Origin: an uncultured Porphyromonadaceae bacterium
GTDB taxonomy: Bacteria > Bacteroidota > Bacteroidia > Bacteroidales > Muribaculaceae
Length of the DNA stretch: 22,201 nt
Assembly (NCBI GenBank): GCA_902475285.1
Contig: CABRZA010000020.1
Span: 1 to 22,201 of the forward strand
Direction: 5' to 3'
The notes beneath the pieces were generated by a model. It did no database searches, was not told the origin of the DNA, and worked only from the letters and a program-made list of their open reading frames with translations. Of this stretch, positions 10,027-17,668 are shown piece by piece. Numbering within the stretch: the first letter of the stretch is position 1; each line of letters opens with the position of its first letter. Position numbers and translations under genes: made by a program.

Positions 10027-11832
10027 TTATTCGGCGGCGGCTTTCGAGCCGTAGGTTTCGCGGATGATCCATACGGTGCAGGAACCCAGGAGGAGGAGTA
10101 TGCCGGCGGTTACGAGCATGCCTACGGTGAAGGGTGCGCCGTTGGAGGCGGCGGGTATGCAGTGGAGGATGAGACCGCCGCAGAGAGCAGCAACTATCTG
10201 GGGCACGGTGATGGTGCAGTTGAAGAGGCCCAGGTAGGTGCCGATGTTGCCGCCCGAGAGAGCATTGGTGAGGATGGTGAAGGGCATGGCGAGCATAGCG
10301 GCCCAGGCGCAGCCCATGAGGGCGTAGCTAACGAAGAGGGCGTACTGGTTGTGGATGAAGTATACCGAAATGAAGCCTACGGCGCCGATGAGGAGGCTGA
10401 GCGAATAGAAGAGCTTGCGGCGCCGTATGCTGCCCAGGACGATGGCCCAGAGGACGGCGGCGAGGCCCTGGATGGCGAGGAGGATGCCGTTCCAGTCGCC
10501 GGCGTTCTGATACTGCGACGTGGCGGGGTTGAGCACGGTGCGGTAGTTGAGGATGATTTCTTCGGGCGAGTTCACGGCGGGAAGCTCCGATGTCTGGTCG
10601 AGGACGTAGGCGCCGGTGCCGTGGTCGAGGTTTGCGATATGGGCGAGTGTGAGCTTGGTGCCGGGCTCGACGAGCTCGAGCTCGGAGACGGTGACGGCGC
10701 CCTGAGTGAGGAGGAGATCCTGCCCGTCGACATTGAGCTTAGCGCCCGCCTGGGCGAGGACGGCGGCATGGGGTGCCACTTTCTCGATGCCGTTTGCCAT
10801 CACTACCTTGCCTCCGGCGATGAGAGTGTCGCCGTCGAGCACCACGGTGTTGGGGCGGGTGAACTCGCCGTCGACCTCGATACCGGCCAGGGCGATGCGG
10901 CCGTTCTGAATCACGGGACGCTCATTGTTGAAGATGAATTTGTCGTCGTAGCTCTGCCCGTCGATGGTCACGCCGGTCACGGTCTGCATCGAGGGGGCGT
11001 CGAAGGCCTGGAGCGCTACGGCATCGGTCGAATATGTCCACATATATAGGAATGCTGCCCAGCAGAAGAACTGCACAAGGCCGACCGTCCAGAACACCTT
11101 GGGAGCCTTCACGAGGAGCTTGAACCAGTTTTCGGAAGGCTTCTCGGCCTCCTTGGCGGTGTCGATGCCGTGGAAGGCGGCGTATTCGGCCGGGGGCATC
11201 TCCTTGACCTTGGCAAAGGTATACACCACGCACGCAGCCAGGATGATGGCACCTATATAGAATGCCCAGGTAACGGTGGGGGGCACCTCGCCGGCGGGAG
11301 CGGTGTTGCTCAGGAACCATGCCAGCACGAAGGGAGTCACATAGCCGACAACGGAACCGGCATTGCAGAGGAACGACTGTATGGAGTAGGCCTTGCCTTT
11401 CTGGCGCTCGTTCACCATGTCGCCCACAAGCATCTTGAAGGGCTGCATTGCCATATTGATGGAGGTGTCGAGGAGCATGAGCATGATGAGGCCGAAAATA
11501 ATGGCGCTCGATATGGAGAGACCGAGCGAGCCGGCGTTGGGAAGGAAGCACATCACTATGATGGCAACAAGCGCACCGACAAGGAGGTAGGGAAGACGGC
11601 GGCCGAAGCGGTTCCAGGTACGGTCGGACATCGAGCCTACAATCGGCTGCACAATAAGACCCATCAGAGGGGGAAGAATCCAAAAGTAGCTCAAATCGTG
11701 CGGGTCGGCACCGATAGTGGAGAATATACGGCTCACCTGTGAGCTTTGCAGAGCATAGGCTATCTGCACTCCGAAGAAGCCGAAACTGAGGTTCCACAGC
11801 TTCCAAAAGCTTAAGTCACGTTGTTGTTTCAT
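10027..11832 (-). CDS. MFS sugar transporter (GPH/SLC45-like) with a large periplasmic insertion
   Basis: A 601-residue inner-membrane transporter with 12 predicted helices. The N-terminal half matches the glycoside/sucrose-type MFS group: FWKLWNLSFGFFGVQIAYAL (9-28), then motif A as GSMSDRTWNRFGRRLPY (66-82). Helices 1-6 span about residues 12-206, helix 7 about 246-266 and helices 8-12 about 446-591. The notable feature is residues about 283-440, between helices 7 and 8. This polar stretch, rich in short beta-like segments (for example VVLDGDTLIAGGKVVMANG), replaces what is usually a short periplasmic loop. Transport of a sugar or oligosaccharide is inferred from the family; substrate and direction are unknown. 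The gene appears monocistronic, with its own promoter and terminator and a structured leader of about 155 bases. Confidence 0.85.
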   Translation of the reverse strand: MKQQRDLSFWKLWNLSFGFFGVQIAYALQSSQVSRIFSTIGADPHDLSYFWILPPLMGLIVQPIVGSMSDRTWNRFGRRLPYLLVGALVAIIVMCFLPNAGSLGLSISSAIIFGLIMLMLLDTSINMAMQPFKMLVGDMVNERQKGKAYSIQSFLCNAGSVVGYVTPFVLAWFLSNTAPAGEVPPTVTWAFYIGAIILAACVVYTFAKVKEMPPAEYAAFHGIDTAKEAEKPSENWFKLLVKAPKVFWTVGLVQFFCWAAFLYMWTYSTDAVALQAFDAPSMQTVTGVTIDGQSYDDKFIFNNERPVIQNGRIALAGIEVDGEFTRPNTVVLDGDTLIAGGKVVMANGIEKVAPHAAVLAQAGAKLNVDGQDLLLTQGAVTVSELELVEPGTKLTLAHIANLDHGTGAYVLDQTSELPAVNSPEEIILNYRTVLNPATSQYQNAGDWNGILLAIQGLAAVLWAIVLGSIRRRKLFYSLSLLIGAVGFISVYFIHNQYALFVSYALMGCAWAAMLAMPFTILTNALSGGNIGTYLGLFNCTITVPQIVAALCGGLILHCIPAASNGAPFTVGMLVTAGILLLLGSCTVWIIRETYGSKAAAE

Positions 11833-11883
11833 GTATTAGTGCGGTTTTAATATTGGCTATGAATGGAGGATCGGGAGAATGTC

Positions 11884-11899
11884 GTCGAGTTTCCTCGAC
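11884..11899 (-). promoter_or_regulatory. GNRA-loop hairpin in the MFS leader
   Basis: On the minus strand, GTCGAG and CTCGAC form a perfect 6-bp stem closed by the tetraloop GAAA, a stable GNRA loop. It lies 51 bases before the transporter ATG, inside a stretch of 303 bases without a gene (11833-12135). That stretch otherwise holds the transporter promoter, the terminator of the upstream gene and some short GC-rich complementary blocks. I do not recognise a known riboswitch. Confidence 0.35.
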
Positions 11900-11993
11900 C
11901 GGTTATGGCCGGCGGCCACACCACAGGGCGTGGAAAAGCGCTTGAAACAGTCGGGAATCATTGTCATTTACGCATTCTCAATCAAATTCAGCA

Positions 11994-12022
11994 CAAAAAT
12001 ACGAATAAAATTTGAGAAACAA
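11994..12022 (-). promoter_or_regulatory. Putative promoter of the MFS gene
   Basis: The minus strand has TATTTTTG (11994-12001), a full -7 match, with TTG (12020-12022) 18 bases upstream, slightly shorter than the usual spacing. It lies just beyond the terminator of the preceding small gene. It would give a leader of about 155 bases. Confidence 0.45.
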
Positions 12023-12043
12023 GAAAAAAACGAAAAAACCGAC

Positions 12044-12066
12044 AAAAAAGCGCCCCCGACGGCGCC
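12044..12066 (-). terminator. Rho-independent terminator of the small membrane-protein gene
   Basis: On the minus strand, GCGCC (12065-12061), a 6-base loop and GGCGC (12054-12050) are followed directly by six T (12049-12044). A second hairpin (TGCGCCG / CGGCGCA with a 3-base loop, 12114-12130) lies immediately after the stop codon and may help. Confidence 0.65.
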
Positions 12067-12135
12067 GAGAGTGCATTCGGGCGCCTGTCGAAGGCAAGAG
12101 AACGATATTGCCGTGCGCCGTAACGGCGCAAAAAC

Positions 12136-12357
12136 TCACTCGCGGCCGAAGAGTATGCCGCGCTTGATGCGACGACGGTAGATAAGGAAATTGTCGACGC
12201 AGGCACCCGTGATGATGACGATGCCGGCGAGATTGAACCGTGCCATCTTCGACGACAGCTCCATGGCCACATCCCATGCGCGGCCGGCTATACACATGCA
12301 GCCTATCACAATAAGAACAAGCGCCAAGTTGCGCTTAACACGGTTGCTGACTTTCAT
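12136..12357 (-). CDS. Small two-helix membrane protein, function unknown
   Basis: A 73-residue protein starting MKVSNRVKRN. It has a basic N-terminus, a hydrophobic helix at about 11-25 (LALVLIVIGCMCIAG), a short loop, a second helix at about 41-60 (FNLAGIVIITGACVDNFLIY) and a basic tail (RRRIKRG). This suggests a hairpin in the inner membrane with both ends cytoplasmic by the positive-inside rule. A longer frame begins upstream at 12444, but the ATG at 12357 is preferred because the extra 29 residues are not hydrophobic and a promoter-like element sits inside that stretch. The gene is divergent from the secreted-protein gene at 12501. I do not recognise the family. Confidence 0.55.
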   Translation of the reverse strand: MKVSNRVKRNLALVLIVIGCMCIAGRAWDVAMELSSKMARFNLAGIVIITGACVDNFLIYRRRIKRGILFGRE

Positions 12358-12377
12358 TTGATGTTCGATTTTGCCGA

Positions 12378-12407
12378 CAAAATACACATTCCGTCCGAAA
12401 TGCGCAA
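12378..12407 (-). promoter_or_regulatory. Near-consensus promoter of the small membrane-protein gene
   Basis: The minus strand has TTG (12405-12407), a 20-base spacer and TATTTTG (12378-12384), one base shorter than TAnnTTTG. It would start transcription about 15 bases before the ATG at 12357. Confidence 0.35.
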
Positions 12408-12436
12408 TGTCACCAAGTACATTCAAGGCAAAAAGG

Positions 12437-12467
12437 TTGCACATACGGCAAAAAGTGTATAATTTTG
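12437..12467 (+). promoter_or_regulatory. Promoter of the secreted-protein gene (TTG-N20-TAATTTTG)
   Basis: TTG (12437-12439), a 20-base spacer and TAATTTTG (12460-12467) match the Bacteroidetes consensus. The predicted transcription start, about 12473, lies downstream of an earlier in-frame start at 12465 and so supports the ATG at 12501 as the true start. Confidence 0.65.
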
Positions 12468-12500
12468 CACAAAATTTACCATTTCCACTTTATTTCTATC

Positions 12501-13877
12501 ATGTTCAGGACCGAAATAGCGGCACTTGCCGCACTTCTTGCAGTAGGCACCGGCGTGGCCGACGCCACGGCCGCCACACGCTTCCGACACGAGCCTTCAT
12601 CCGTTGCCGTATTTCAGAACAAGGCCGGATTGCACCGCGCACCCGCCCGCAACGCCGACGCCGTGACATGGCGCGCCAAGCACGAGAATATCAGCGAATG
12701 GTTTGAAGGCGACTGGGTGGCCATCGAGTCATACACCATGACCTACAACGACCGAGGTCTCACCACACGAGAAATTTTCAAGGACCTCGACACTCAGGAG
12801 TACATACTCACCGAAAACACCTACGACGCCAACGGCATGCGCGTCGGCGAGATGAAATATCTCAGCCAGGACGGCCAGGTATACTACAACTCTTCCAAGA
12901 AAGAGAACGGCTACGACCCGATTGTCACCGACTTTGTCACGGCGAAGTACGAGTGGTTCTGGCGCAACGACGACTGGGCCCAGATAGGCAACAACTGGGA
13001 GCGCACCATCACACGCGACGACAAGGGCAACATCACTGCCGTACAGACCGCCGTGCTCTTCATGGGTATCTTCGACCCTACCATACAGCTTGTGGTGGAA
13101 TACGGCGACGACGGCAAGGCATGCCGCATAGAGCAGAAAAATCTCGACTACGACGGCAGCAACTATTTCTGGCGCACGTCGGCCACCATCACCGACATCG
13201 TGTGGGAAGAAACCGACGGCCAGATAACCGAAATAACCAACTTCACCACCGGCGCAAACCGAATGAAATCGGCGCATATGGTCGACCCCGAGAACGACGT
13301 CGACTTAACGACCGAATATACCGAGAACGGCTTCAAGTCGGTTCGCACCGGTAAAGTGCAGAACCAGGAGAACACCACCGCCACGATTGAGGTCACTTAC
13401 CTCGACGCCAACGGCAGCAACAAACTCGTGGAAACTTTTTCGCAGGAAAAGAACGGCGACGTGCATACCGAAAGCTACACCGACATCACTATGTACGACG
13501 CCTACGGCTACACCACACTGATATCCAACGTCGAATCGTACCCCGACCGCGTGGGCGACATGATAACCGAAGAAACCGGCCGCCTCGAAGGCGTGCTCAC
13601 CTACGACGAGACCTACGGCTATCCCCTCACCTACGTCACCTCGCGGCTGGTATACGACGAAGACACCGACGACAATGTGATGCAGTTTGAAATCCTGGCC
13701 GAGTTCTCCGACTACGAGAAGTTCAGCGCAGGTATCGAAGGCGTGGCCGCCGACAGCGACACCTCCGCAGCACGCTACTACAACCTCCAGGGCATCGAAG
13801 TCGACGCCTCGCACCTCGCGCCCGGCATCTATATAGTGCGCCAAGGCAACAAGTCGCGCAAGACCCTCGTGCGCTGA
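12501..13877 (+). CDS. Secreted protein with YD-like strands and a T9SS-type C-terminal tail
   Basis: A 458-residue exported protein. The N-terminus MFRTEIAALAALLAVGTG is a signal peptide with cleavage probably near DATAA. The body is made of short aromatic/acidic strands with turn motifs such as YNDRGL, YDANGM, SQDGQV and LDANGS. These recall YD/RHS-type or other repeated beta-hairpin proteins but match no family I can name. The last about 35 residues (YYNLQGIEVDASHLAPGIYI..., ending KTLVR) match the T9SS type A sorting pattern: a strand with NLQG, then L-x-PGIYIV, then a basic end. Cell-surface display or secretion is inferred. The start is set by the promoter. The gene is apparently monocistronic, ending at a strong terminator. 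Confidence 0.75.
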   Translation: MFRTEIAALAALLAVGTGVADATAATRFRHEPSSVAVFQNKAGLHRAPARNADAVTWRAKHENISEWFEGDWVAIESYTMTYNDRGLTTREIFKDLDTQEYILTENTYDANGMRVGEMKYLSQDGQVYYNSSKKENGYDPIVTDFVTAKYEWFWRNDDWAQIGNNWERTITRDDKGNITAVQTAVLFMGIFDPTIQLVVEYGDDGKACRIEQKNLDYDGSNYFWRTSATITDIVWEETDGQITEITNFTTGANRMKSAHMVDPENDVDLTTEYTENGFKSVRTGKVQNQENTTATIEVTYLDANGSNKLVETFSQEKNGDVHTESYTDITMYDAYGYTTLISNVESYPDRVGDMITEETGRLEGVLTYDETYGYPLTYVTSRLVYDEDTDDNVMQFEILAEFSDYEKFSAGIEGVAADSDTSAARYYNLQGIEVDASHLAPGIYIVRQGNKSRKTLVR

Positions 13878-13897
13878 CCACCGCTCCCCTCCCCCAC

Positions 13898-13933
13898 AAA
13901 AAACTGCGCCCCGCCCCGGGACGCAGTTTTTTT
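13898..13933 (+). terminator. Rho-independent terminator after the secreted-protein gene
   Basis: An 11-bp perfect stem (13898-13908 with 13922-13932) with core CTGCG/CGCAG, a 13-base GC-rich loop and a run of seven T lies 20 bases after the stop codon. Its core is nearly identical to the hairpin at 17613-17658. Confidence 0.85.
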
Positions 13934-14008
13934 ACATTTTTTATATGTTCAATCTGTTTACAAAATTGAAAAAGCGCGTATTAAATAAAGATACTATCTA
14001 CGTTGCAT

Positions 14009-16075
14009 ATGCTTCAACTTACTTCATCACAGCGCGAGGCCGTGGCCTCTTTCAGGGATTTTCTTGATGGAGAGGCACAAGTGTTCGTTCTCCGTGGCGC
14101 CGCAGGCACGGGTAAGACTACCCTTGTGACGGAATTTATGCGCTATCTAACCGCCCGGAAGCGCAAAAGCGTCCTCATGGCGCCCACCGGACGCGCTGCA
14201 TACATCATAGCACAGAAGACGCAACACGCAGCCTCAACCATCCACCGCGCCATCTACTCCCTGAAGGTTATAAAGTCGGCCTCCGGCGCAGAGGGAGCCG
14301 ACACGGGGCTCCACGCGCAGTTCGAGCTATGCAGCAACGACGACGAGCGCGCCACGGTATATTTCGTCGACGAGGCGTCGATGATCTCCGACGCATTCAA
14401 CTACAACGAGGCATTCAGCTTCGGCTCGGGGCGCCTGCTGAGCGACCTTTTCAGCTACGCAGACGGCCGTAAGATAGTCTTCGTTGGCGACCACGCCCAG
14501 CTCCCGCCGGTCGACATGAACTTCTCTCCTGCACTCGACGAGGGATATCTCCACGCAACTTATGGCTGCAAGGTTACGGGCTGCACTCTTCGCGAGGTAC
14601 TTCGCCAGAGCGACGGCAGTGTGATGCTCGCCAACGCCACACGTCTGCGCCAAAGCATCGAAGACGCCGATTATGCCGAATTCACCCTCGCCTCCGGCAC
14701 CGACACCAAGCGCGCCGACGCCGGCCTCCTCGATCCATACTACGCCCTCAGCACCGAAAAACCGTCGCCCAAGGCCGCCGTAATAACATACAGCAACCGC
14801 CAGGCACTGGAATACAACATCGCGGTGCGCCGCCACTACTTCGGCGCCGACGCGCCGCGGCTCCTTGCCGGCGACATGCTTATGGTGGCGCGCAACAACT
14901 ATGCCTACGGCCACGAGCTCTTCAACGGCAACATCGTGCAGGTCAAAGCCTGCGAGAACGATGTAAGGGTACACAACGTGAATGTGAAGCTCGACAAAGA
15001 ACGAACCGTGGGCGTGCGCCTGTGCTTCCGCAAGGTGACCATCGCCTACCGCAATGCCGAGGGGCCTGTGACGCTCGACGTGATTCTGCTCGACAACTTT
15101 CTCGACGACCCGCACGGAGCAATCGACAGCCTAACGGCACGAGCCCTGCGCGTCGACTTCGAGAAACGCCTGCCGTCGAAAATCAAAGACGCCCTACCTT
15201 CCGTCAGAAAAGCCATCGGCCGCAAGGAAGCGCTCACCGACGACCAGAAGGAAATATACGCCGACTATATCCGCCTTCTGCTTCACGACCCCTTCTACAA
15301 CGCCCTCATCTGCAAGTACGGCTACGCCATGACATGCCACAAGGCGCAGGGCGGAGAGTGGGAGAACGTATTCGTCGACATGTTCCGCTACGGCGGCACG
15401 GCCAACGAGAACTATTTTCGCTGGGCATACACGGCCCTGACACGCGCATCGGGACGGCTGTGGCATTTCCGCTCGCCCGACTACACCTACATCAGCCGCA
15501 TGACGGTCGAGCCCATCCAGCGCTCCGGCAACATACGCACCAGCATCTATGCCGCACCCGGGAGCGACTTCCGCAAGGCACGCTTCGAGCGCATCGAAGC
15601 CCTCGCCTCTCGCGCCGGTCTCACCGCCACCGACGACCTCTCAAAGGACTATCAGCACCGCGTGACCTTCACCGACACCGACGGGCACCGAGCCTCATAT
15701 ATTCTATGGTATAAAACCAAGGGTTACAGCGACCGCGTGCAGACCGTGAGCTGCAACAACGACGAGCTGGGCGCCCTGACCAATACTGTGATAGCCGACT
15801 CGCTGGCGCCAGCCGACGTGCCCTTCGCATGCCCCGAACGCCCTTTCGCCGAGAAGCTCGCCGCACACATTAAGGCCATATTGGCAGAACTCGACATACG
15901 CCTGCTCGACATCACCCACGAGCACTATCAGGACGTGTTCCATGTTCAGGCTTCGGGGCTGGCCAAAATCGGCCTCTACTACAACGACAAAGGAATCTAT
16001 ACCTATATGAAACTCGCAAGCTCGCTCGGCGCCGACGACGCCAAGCTCGAAGCTTTCCGCCAAAAATTCGTATGA
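14009..16075 (+). CDS. SF1B DNA helicase (RecD/Dda/Pif1-like) with C-terminal extension
   Basis: A 688-residue ATP-dependent helicase. Visible motifs are a Q-like motif LTSSQREAV (4-12), Walker A GAAGTGKTT (30-38), motif Ia MAPTGRAA (57-64), Walker B VYFVDEASM (117-125), motif III VFVGDHAQLPPVD (157-169), motif V TCHKAQGGEWENVFVD (442-457) and motif VI RWAYTALTRA (471-480). This is the RecD/Dda branch, which moves 5' to 3'. Residues about 505-688 lie beyond the helicase core and form an extra alpha/beta region without a family I can name. The ATG at 14009 is chosen over a TTG two codons upstream. No consensus promoter is seen in the AT-rich 75 bases before it. The next gene starts 7 bases after the stop, so the products are likely co-expressed. 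Confidence 0.88.
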   Translation: MLQLTSSQREAVASFRDFLDGEAQVFVLRGAAGTGKTTLVTEFMRYLTARKRKSVLMAPTGRAAYIIAQKTQHAASTIHRAIYSLKVIKSASGAEGADTGLHAQFELCSNDDERATVYFVDEASMISDAFNYNEAFSFGSGRLLSDLFSYADGRKIVFVGDHAQLPPVDMNFSPALDEGYLHATYGCKVTGCTLREVLRQSDGSVMLANATRLRQSIEDADYAEFTLASGTDTKRADAGLLDPYYALSTEKPSPKAAVITYSNRQALEYNIAVRRHYFGADAPRLLAGDMLMVARNNYAYGHELFNGNIVQVKACENDVRVHNVNVKLDKERTVGVRLCFRKVTIAYRNAEGPVTLDVILLDNFLDDPHGAIDSLTARALRVDFEKRLPSKIKDALPSVRKAIGRKEALTDDQKEIYADYIRLLLHDPFYNALICKYGYAMTCHKAQGGEWENVFVDMFRYGGTANENYFRWAYTALTRASGRLWHFRSPDYTYISRMTVEPIQRSGNIRTSIYAAPGSDFRKARFERIEALASRAGLTATDDLSKDYQHRVTFTDTDGHRASYILWYKTKGYSDRVQTVSCNNDELGALTNTVIADSLAPADVPFACPERPFAEKLAAHIKAILAELDIRLLDITHEHYQDVFHVQASGLAKIGLYYNDKGIYTYMKLASSLGADDAKLEAFRQKFV

Positions 16076-16082
16076 TACAACT

Positions 16083-17603
16083 ATGAAAAGCTTAGTCGAA
16101 ATCAACCAACTGCGCCGCGACGGCAACGTGGAAGAAGCTTTTTCCGAGTGCAAACTTCGTCTGGAAGAATATCCCGACGACAAGGACGTGCGCATTGCCA
16201 TGGCATGGTGCTGCAAATCGCGCTGCGAGCTCGCCGCAAAGGCCGTCGACGCAGCAAAATTTGTCGAAACCTTCGCCCTCCTGCCGCAACTCAGCCTCGA
16301 AGATGTGGGAGAGAGCAACATCCACAACCGCTTCATTTGGGATATCCACGTCCTTTTCAAAGCCCTCGGCAACCGCAACGCCCAGCTCGCCGACACAGCC
16401 TCGCAAATCTTCGCTGTGATTCGACAACTCAATTTCATCAGGCCGGATAAGTATTATTCTCTCCTCGCCGACACTTTCGTGAAAGTGAAAGCCAGCCTCA
16501 ACGCCCCATGGGAACCTTTCGCCGATTTTATCGACTGGTTCGACGTCGACAACCTTCGCCCCGACGACTACAAGCCCATCGACACAGGCAACGGACACAA
16601 GATACCGGCCCTGGCCGACCGCATATGTTCGGCCTATTTCCGCGCCCTCAACGCCCGCATAGAGCGCGGACAGGCCGACGAGCGGCAGGTCGACCACTTC
16701 CTAACATGGACCGAATGGCTCGACGCCACGCACCCCCAATACCAGTACACCCTTTACTACCGTGCACGCATCCTCCTCGCCGCCGACCGCAAGAAGGATG
16801 CCTTCGAGGCCATACGCCCCTTCGTGCAGCGCAAGAAGAACGACTACTGGGTGTGGGACGTCCTCAGCGAAACAACCGACGACCCCGAGATACAGCTATC
16901 GTGCTGCTGCCGCGCCCTGATGTGCCGCGCCGAGCAAAAATACCTCGGGCAGTTGCGGTTGAAGACAGCACGCCTCATGCACGAGCTCGGCCACGACGGA
17001 AACGCCCGCTGCGAAATACGCCTTCTCAGCCAAACCTACACCGCACTCGGCTGGCGTATACCCACCGAAGCCAACGACATGCGGTTCCAACAGTGGTATC
17101 AGAACGCCGAAGCGCCGGAATCGAACAAGGATTTCTACCGCGATCATTTGGCCGACTCCGAAGCATTCCTATACTGCGACATGCCCAAGACGGCAATCAT
17201 CATCACGCACTTCAATCCCGATAAAAACATATGCCATTTTGTAACCGAGGATAAGAAAAACGGATATTTCTTTCCACGAGGCATGAAAGGGCGCATTGCT
17301 CAAAACAACATCTACCTCGTGCGCTTCGACAAGACCAAACCCGAAGGGCCTGCCAAAATTTTAACCATCGAAAAAGTAACCGACGTAGCGTCATATGCCA
17401 ACATACTCTTCAAGAAAATCGAAGGACGTCTGCGCATGCGCCCCGGAGCCTCGTTCGGCTTCGTCGGCGACACCTACATCGACTCCAGCAACATAGCCGA
17501 CGGCCTCGCCGACGGCAGCGACGTGACCGGCACCGCCATCCTCACCTACAACCCCAAGCGCAACGAAATCACATGGCGAGGCATCACCCTCCGCCCCCGC
17601 TGA
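16083..17603 (+). CDS. Helical-repeat protein with C-terminal S1/cold-shock-like domains
   Basis: A 506-residue cytoplasmic protein encoded 7 bases after the helicase gene. Residues about 1-360 are alpha-helical and begin with a TPR-like pair (INQLRRDGNVEEAFSECKLR, then LEEYPDDKDVRIAMAWCCKS). A further TPR-like stretch lies near 220-260 (YYRARILLAADRKKDAFEAI). Residues about 366-506 are beta-rich and look like two small OB folds, for example KNGYFFPRG near 392-400 and ASFGFVGDTYID near 456-467, a pattern seen in S1 or cold-shock domains. From memory, a TPR plus S1/cold-shock-like architecture is described in so-called TOTE conflict systems; membership is untested. RNA or single-stranded DNA binding in support of the helicase is inferred. 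A shared terminator follows. Confidence 0.7.
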   Translation: MKSLVEINQLRRDGNVEEAFSECKLRLEEYPDDKDVRIAMAWCCKSRCELAAKAVDAAKFVETFALLPQLSLEDVGESNIHNRFIWDIHVLFKALGNRNAQLADTASQIFAVIRQLNFIRPDKYYSLLADTFVKVKASLNAPWEPFADFIDWFDVDNLRPDDYKPIDTGNGHKIPALADRICSAYFRALNARIERGQADERQVDHFLTWTEWLDATHPQYQYTLYYRARILLAADRKKDAFEAIRPFVQRKKNDYWVWDVLSETTDDPEIQLSCCCRALMCRAEQKYLGQLRLKTARLMHELGHDGNARCEIRLLSQTYTALGWRIPTEANDMRFQQWYQNAEAPESNKDFYRDHLADSEAFLYCDMPKTAIIITHFNPDKNICHFVTEDKKNGYFFPRGMKGRIAQNNIYLVRFDKTKPEGPAKILTIEKVTDVASYANILFKKIEGRLRMRPGASFGFVGDTYIDSSNIADGLADGSDVTGTAILTYNPKRNEITWRGITLRPR

Positions 17604-17612
17604 CGTCTAATC

Positions 17613-17658
17613 ACACAAAACAACTGCGCCCCGGTGTCTGGACGCAGTTGTTTTGTGT
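17613..17658. terminator. Bidirectional terminator between convergent genes
   Basis: A perfect 16-bp inverted repeat (17613-17628 with 17643-17658) with a 14-base loop sits between the stop codons at 17603 (+) and 17669 (-). The A-rich left arm and T-rich right arm suit termination on both strands. Confidence 0.85.
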
Positions 17659-17668
17659 ATTTTGACTA

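Noticed and set aside
9925..11049. A 374-codon plus-strand frame over the MFS gene and its terminator
   Set aside because: It is antisense to a transporter with clear helices and MFS motif A; the composition is typical of a shadow frame.
12358..12444. N-terminal extension of the small membrane protein to 102 residues
   Set aside because: The extension lacks hydrophobic character, contains a near-consensus promoter for the gene itself, and precedes a good ATG followed by a basic N-terminus.
12465..12500. Earlier start adding 12 residues to the secreted protein
   Set aside because: It overlaps the -7 promoter box and lies upstream of the predicted transcription start; the start at 12501 gives a normal signal peptide.
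14003..14008. TTG start two codons upstream of the helicase ATG
   Set aside because: An ATG follows immediately and gives a normal helicase N-terminus, so the rarer start codon is not needed.
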